The position numbers and the translations under genes are program-made. Positions 36,903-40,108 of a stretch of DNA of 40,108 nucleotides are shown one piece after another (position 1 is the first letter of the stretch; each line of letters begins with the position of its first letter). Under the pieces are notes generated by a model. It did no database searches and was not told where the DNA came from. It saw nothing but the letters and a program-made list of their open reading frames with translations. Source of the stretch: Rhodospirillales bacterium (GTDB lineage: Bacteria > Pseudomonadota > Alphaproteobacteria > Rhodospirillales > JANQFP01); contig JANQFP010000104.1 in NCBI GenBank assembly GCA_028277795.1, positions 1-40,108 on the forward strand, written 5' to 3'.

Positions 36903-37883
36903 TTACTTGCGCAGGGTGACCAGGGTCGCCTCGCCGCGGGAGAAGTAACGCAAGGGGGCCGCCGAGGTGCCGGCGCCGGGGCTGGTGAAGCCGACCATGC
37001 CGCCGCATTGCCACAGCCCGGCCGCCTTGTCAAAGGCCCGATGGAGCCGGGTGACGATGGGACGGCCGCCCGGGAAGCACACCTGGCCGCCGTGGGTGTG
37101 GCCGCACAGGTAGAGCGCATAGCCGTGGGCCGCCGCCTCCTCGGCCATCTCCGGGGAATGGACGGCAACGATGCCGAAGCCGTCCGGCGCCTCGGTCAGC
37201 GCCTGATCGGCCATGGCCGTGTAGAACCGGTTGACGTCGTCGAGGCCGGTGAGATGGATCTCCGCCCCCTCCCGCTTGAGGTACGCGGTCTCGTTGGCGA
37301 GGACGCGGATGCCCATGTCCTCGAAGGCCGCCGCCATGCGGTGGTCGTCGTGATTGCCGAGAGTGGCGTAAACGCCGTCGCGGGCCTTGACGACCTCCAA
37401 CACCCGGGCCATGGGCTCGAGGATCTGCTCGTAGGGGCCGTCCTCCTTGGCCCGGTAGTCGCCGGTCATGATGCAGATGTCGGGGTCGCAATCCTGGACC
37501 GCCTCGGCAATGGCCCGATCGGTGCCCGGAAGCATGTCCAGGTGCAGGTCGCTCAGGTGGAGGATGCGGTAGCCGTCGAACTCGGCCGGCAGCTTGCGGA
37601 AGACCAGGCCCAGCTTGCGCAGGCGCAGGTCCAGCGCGTTGCGGGTGCCCCGCCTGTAAAGCCCGAGGGCGCGCACGCCGACCGTCAAGGCCATGGCGAA
37701 GACGTCCTCGAAGGGATGGCCCGCGGACCCCCGGAGCCCGAGCGGCGTACTGCAGACGCGCCGGTTCTCGAGGGTGGCGCGGCTGCGCTCCCACATCAGA
37801 CGGCGCGGTGCCTGGGGCTCCGACGGTACGGTGACGTCCGCCGGAAGCGTTTGGTTGGCCGTATTGGGCGGTGTCGGCGACAT
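36903..37883 (-). CDS. Calcineurin-like metallophosphoesterase (YaeI/LpxG-like)
   Basis: A 326-residue protein. The five two-metal motifs are complete and in order: SDLHLD, TGDYRAKEDG, LGNHDDH, VHSPE and CGHTHGGQ. They match the YaeI branch, whose members cleave phosphodiester or pyrophosphate bonds in lipid A precursors or related lipids. A hydrophobic patch near residue 60-75 (FAMALTVGVRALGLY) could anchor the protein to the membrane. The N-terminal 50 residues are low-complexity and possibly disordered. AGGAGG lies six bases before the ATG. The gene appears to be single, ended by the hairpin at 36838-36871. The substrate is inferred only by family. Confidence 0.87.
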   Translation of the reverse strand: MSPTPPNTANQTLPADVTVPSEPQAPRRLMWERSRATLENRRVCSTPLGLRGSAGHPFEDVFAMALTVGVRALGLYRRGTRNALDLRLRKLGLVFRKLPAEFDGYRILHLSDLHLDMLPGTDRAIAEAVQDCDPDICIMTGDYRAKEDGPYEQILEPMARVLEVVKARDGVYATLGNHDDHRMAAAFEDMGIRVLANETAYLKREGAEIHLTGLDDVNRFYTAMADQALTEAPDGFGIVAVHSPEMAEEAAAHGYALYLCGHTHGGQVCFPGGRPIVTRLHRAFDKAAGLWQCGGMVGFTSPGAGTSAAPLRYFSRGEATLVTLRK

Positions 37884-37990
37884 GGCGTCCTCCTATCCCT
37901 GGCAGCACCACCGCGACCTGTTCCCGATCACGGTGTCGGCAGGATAGGCGGGGGACATTCTAGACGAAGTGACCCCCGTCACAAAATGAC

Positions 37991-38009
37991 GAATTTTTTG
38001 TACAAATTC
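37991..38009. promoter_or_regulatory. AT-rich palindrome between divergent genes
   Basis: TTTGTACAAA (37997-38006) is a perfect 10-bp palindrome, flanked by GAATTT and AAATTC, which also pair. It lies between the starts of the metallophosphoesterase and the unknown gene at 38057, so it may be an operator or part of a promoter. A small GTGAC/GTCAC hairpin (37969-37982) is next to it. No regulator is adjacent. Confidence 0.4.
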
Positions 38010-38056
38010 GAACAAACGTACCTTGGCGGTGGCGCCCCGCGGCAATTGGGTGGAAC

Positions 38057-38959
38057 ATGGGGCCATCGTCCACCGTGATCGCCGTGACCATGGCCCAACG
38101 ATCCGCCGCCATCCGGCCTCCCGACCTGGCCGATCATTTCGTCGCCTGCAGCAAGCTGGGCCGCCATCTCACCTTCGAGAACGAGAGCCGGTTCGTCATC
38201 AGCGACGACTTCCGCGGCGACCGGGCGCGCATGATCGGTCCGGTGGCGACGGCCGTGGCGTCGGTGTGGTCGGCCGATCCCCTGGTGGCGCAGGCGGCGC
38301 TGCTGCCCCTCGGCGCCACCGCCCGCGACGGCACGCCCGACCGGCGGTCCCGCTACGAGGAGCTGTTCGCCCTCATCGAGGAGCACGCCATCGGCGGCGC
38401 CGTCCAGGAATCGGCGCGGGCGCTGCTGGAAGACGGTTTCGACGACGCCCGTCTGCGGGCCGTGGAGGCGGACCTGGGCCAGCGCCTCAACCCGGCGCGG
38501 CACCGCTACCGGGCGTTCCTCGGCGTGGTGCGCCATCTCATCGACGGCAAGATCTCGCCGGGCGCCTTCCGCGACGAGTTCGTGGAGTTCACCTATGCGG
38601 TGGCCGGCCGGCTGGACTTCGGCATCTACAGCCTGTGCCTGGACCGCATGGTCGCGCACCCGCGCATCCCGCTCCGGGTCAAGGGCCTGCTGATCCAGGA
38701 GGTGGTCAAGTTCCCGCCGCTGATCTGCCGCGAGCTGGTCACCAACGTGCTGGCCGCACCGGCCACCGATGCCGCCCTCGCCGCCCTGGTACGGGACGTG
38801 ATGGCCAAGAGCCTGAGCGCCGAGGCCGTCCTCGAAGTGCACCTGCTGGAAGCGGTCAAGCGCTCGCGCCTGTCGGTGGCCGATATCGAGCGCCAGCTCC
38901 GCACCGATGCCGGCGGACACGCGATTCTGGTCGACCGCGCCGGCACCCTCGTCGGCTGA
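38057..38959 (+). CDS. Unknown helical protein
   Basis: A 300-residue protein I do not recognise. It is mainly helical and rich in Arg, Leu and Ala, with no signal peptide or strong membrane segment. Features include LADHFVACSKLGRHLTFENESRFVISDD near the N-terminus, HRYRAFLGVVRHLIDGKISPG in the middle (about 155-175) and LDFGIYSLCLDRMVAHPRIPL (about 195-215). Codon use is like the neighbours and the frame is long and well conditioned, which supports a real gene. ATG 38090 is an alternative start. It ends just before the second long palindrome, converging on the secreted-protein gene. Confidence 0.75.
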   Translation: MGPSSTVIAVTMAQRSAAIRPPDLADHFVACSKLGRHLTFENESRFVISDDFRGDRARMIGPVATAVASVWSADPLVAQAALLPLGATARDGTPDRRSRYEELFALIEEHAIGGAVQESARALLEDGFDDARLRAVEADLGQRLNPARHRYRAFLGVVRHLIDGKISPGAFRDEFVEFTYAVAGRLDFGIYSLCLDRMVAHPRIPLRVKGLLIQEVVKFPPLICRELVTNVLAAPATDAALAALVRDVMAKSLSAEAVLEVHLLEAVKRSRLSVADIERQLRTDAGGHAILVDRAGTLVG

Positions 38960-38981
38960 TCCGGCCTCTTTGCGGTCATAT

Positions 38982-39097
38982 AACGCTGAGAACGCAGGGG
39001 AGGCGCAGAGGACGCAGAGAAAAGGGAATGCGCCGCGAAGCGGCGCGGGGACCTTCCTCCGCGACCACTGCGTGCCCCCCCCGCGACCTCAGCGTTT
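38982..39097. repeat. Long palindromic intergenic element, copy 2
   Basis: Arms of about 45 bases (from AACGCTGAG at 38982 and ending at GCGTTT, 39097) are imperfect inverted copies. They surround a core (39029-39048) made of TGCGCCGCG and AGCGGCGCGG-type arms separated by A, nearly identical to the core at 8377-8396 in copy 1. It lies between the stops of two converging genes, as does copy 1. It could act as a bidirectional transcription stop, or be a REP/MITE-type element that tolerates only such sites. Confidence 0.8.
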
Positions 39098-39128
39098 CAT
39101 AGACCCGGGGTGCTGCCGAACAGCCGGA

Positions 39129-39500
39129 TCAGCGCTTGCGGAAGACGCGGCGCAGGCGGGTGATCGCCGCCTCCACCTGAAGGCCGAAGGCCTCGGCCCC
39201 CGGGCAGGCGTGGCCCAGGTGCGCCGACTGGCGGCTCGCCTGGTCGCTCACCCGGTCGAAGGTGCGGGACAGCGCCTCGTCGGCCGCCACGGCGGCGCGT
39301 ACGGCGTTGCGGATCACCAGCTTGCGGTCGTCGTACCGGCAGTGGCGGGCCACGCCGTCGAGCGCGGCGAGGGCGGACACCGCCGCCGGACGCGGATCGT
39401 AGGCGTCGGCCGGGGTGGCCGTGACCATGGCCGCCACGGCGAAGGCGGCCGGCGACGCCGCCGGGACGGTGACGACTAGGCGAGGCCGAAATCGCCGCAT
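39129..39500 (-). CDS. Small secreted protein of unknown function
   Basis: A 123-residue frame beginning with MRRFRPRLVVTVPAASPAAF and a hydrophobic stretch ending ATPADA, a convincing signal peptide cleaved near residue 33. The mature part has two cysteines (RHCRYDD and HACPGAE) that could form a disulfide, with helical segments between. No family is recognised. Its start lies 25 bases inside the end of the hemerythrin gene in another frame, so it would be co-translated; no clear ribosome binding site is visible. The same frame remains open far upstream, but that part lacks protein character. Confidence 0.65.
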   Translation of the reverse strand: MRRFRPRLVVTVPAASPAAFAVAAMVTATPADAYDPRPAAVSALAALDGVARHCRYDDRKLVIRNAVRAAVAADEALSRTFDRVSDQASRQSAHLGHACPGAEAFGLQVEAAITRLRRVFRKR

Positions 39501-39922
39501 TGCGCCGCCGCCGCGTCGGCTTCGGGCCGGCCGGCCACGTAGGGACGATAGGCCATGTCGGTCAACAGGATGTGGTGATTGAGCCGGGTCATCAGAAAGG
39601 CGAGCAGCTCGGCGCGGGTCACCGCCGACGGGGCGCTGTCGTGGCGGCGGCGCAGTGCCTGAACGTCCCGGGCCAGAGCGTGGTGCTCGTCCCGGTGGGC
39701 GGCGAGATCGGGATAGCCGCACGCCTCCATCACCTTCTCTTCGCGGCAGAAATGGAACGTGGTGTAGTCGAGGAGGATGTCGAGAACCTCGCCGACCAGC
39801 GCCGGGTCCTCGTCCGTCGCCGTCGCGTCCACGCGTTTGAGCAGCCCCACCAGGGTCTTGTGATCGGCATCGAGCAAGGGCACGCCGACACTCAGCCCTT
39901 CGCTCCACCGCACCGCCGTCAT
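39476..39922 (-). CDS. Bacteriohemerythrin
   Basis: A 148-residue non-heme di-iron oxygen-binding protein. The four-helix ligand set is complete: VGVPLLDADHKTL (first His), TFHFCREEKVM (His and Glu), HRDEHHAL (His pair) and LNHHILLTDMAY (His and Asp). Such proteins bind, carry or sense oxygen, or deliver it to oxidases; this one is a single domain with no signalling partner fused. ATG 39922 is chosen because the family match starts with its RWSEGLSVGV segment; an upstream ATG would add an unrelated stretch. GGGG-rich sequence precedes it. The downstream secreted-protein gene overlaps its 3' end. Confidence 0.9.
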   Translation of the reverse strand: MTAVRWSEGLSVGVPLLDADHKTLVGLLKRVDATATDEDPALVGEVLDILLDYTTFHFCREEKVMEACGYPDLAAHRDEHHALARDVQALRRRHDSAPSAVTRAELLAFLMTRLNHHILLTDMAYRPYVAGRPEADAAAAQCGDFGLA

Positions 39923-40108
39923 GGCCCCCATCCCCGCTCCGGCCATCGAACGGCAAGGGTAACACGGCACGGCCCGGAGGCCAACGCCAAGCCCAGCCCG
40001 CATTTCTCACATCCGCCACGGCCTGCGCGGTGCCGTCCCGCCGACAGGGCAGGAGAGCCGGGCCGCGCGATGCGGGGCCATCGGGCAAGCGGCTTGACGC
40101 ACCCTGTC

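Overview
The window is about 40 kb of very G+C-rich DNA. Genes are tightly packed and often overlap by ATGA or GTGA, several start at GTG or TTG, and antisense frames stay open over long distances. Protein types (BigR/SqrR-type ArsR regulator, DauA-like dehydrogenase, fused 5-oxoprolinase, malate synthase G, TauE/SafE exporter, multi-PAS diguanylate cyclase) suggest a high-GC alphaproteobacterium, perhaps Rhodospirillales. That placement is inference. It looks chromosomal. I saw no rRNA, tRNA, CRISPR array, transposase or replication origin.

Layout. 1-706: end of a tetratricopeptide-like protein made of near-identical 44-residue repeats. 723-7064: a TetR repressor divergent from an overlapping operon of RND adaptor, RND pump and a DauA-like FAD dehydrogenase, with a perfect inverted-repeat operator between them. 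7101-9488: a small sulfur-linked neighbourhood, with a TusA-like carrier, an ArsR regulator carrying the two-cysteine spacing of persulfide sensors, and a metallo-beta-lactamase-fold hydrolase. 9576-11165: a degenerate mini J-domain protein, a CbpA-like J-protein and a glycine-zipper lipoprotein. 11285-12861: pdxH overlapping a cation-diffusion transporter. 12970-18186: a second RND adaptor/pump pair followed by a beta-hydroxyacid dehydrogenase. 18200-21006: universal stress protein, TauE/SafE exporter and small membrane proteins. 21173-24048: malate synthase G overlapped by a C-terminally truncated tartronate-semialdehyde-reductase-like gene. 24049-26353: an AT-rich insert with a three-gene cassette of unknown proteins and a dispersed repeat. 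26354-30834: YjbQ, a four-PAS GGDEF protein, and a TolC-family protein that overlaps it tail to tail. 31003-36679: a fused 5-oxoprolinase and a fused CoA-transferase with an altered catalytic residue. 36838-39922: metallophosphoesterase, an unknown protein, a secreted small protein and a bacteriohemerythrin.

How the parts may work together. The two RND pairs lack their own outer-membrane channel; the TolC-family protein at 29449-30834 is a candidate partner. Malate synthase G and the reductase-like protein both point to glyoxylate metabolism. The ArsR regulator beside TusA points to sulfide or persulfide handling. Two classes of intergenic repeat occur twice each: a long palindrome that sits both times between convergent genes, and a 93-bp element at 7119 and 26204.

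The best candidates for something undescribed are the low-GC three-gene cassette, the CoA-transferase with Asp in place of the catalytic Glu, the pump-linked DauA-like enzyme with changed pocket residues, and the palindrome that appears to separate convergent genes.
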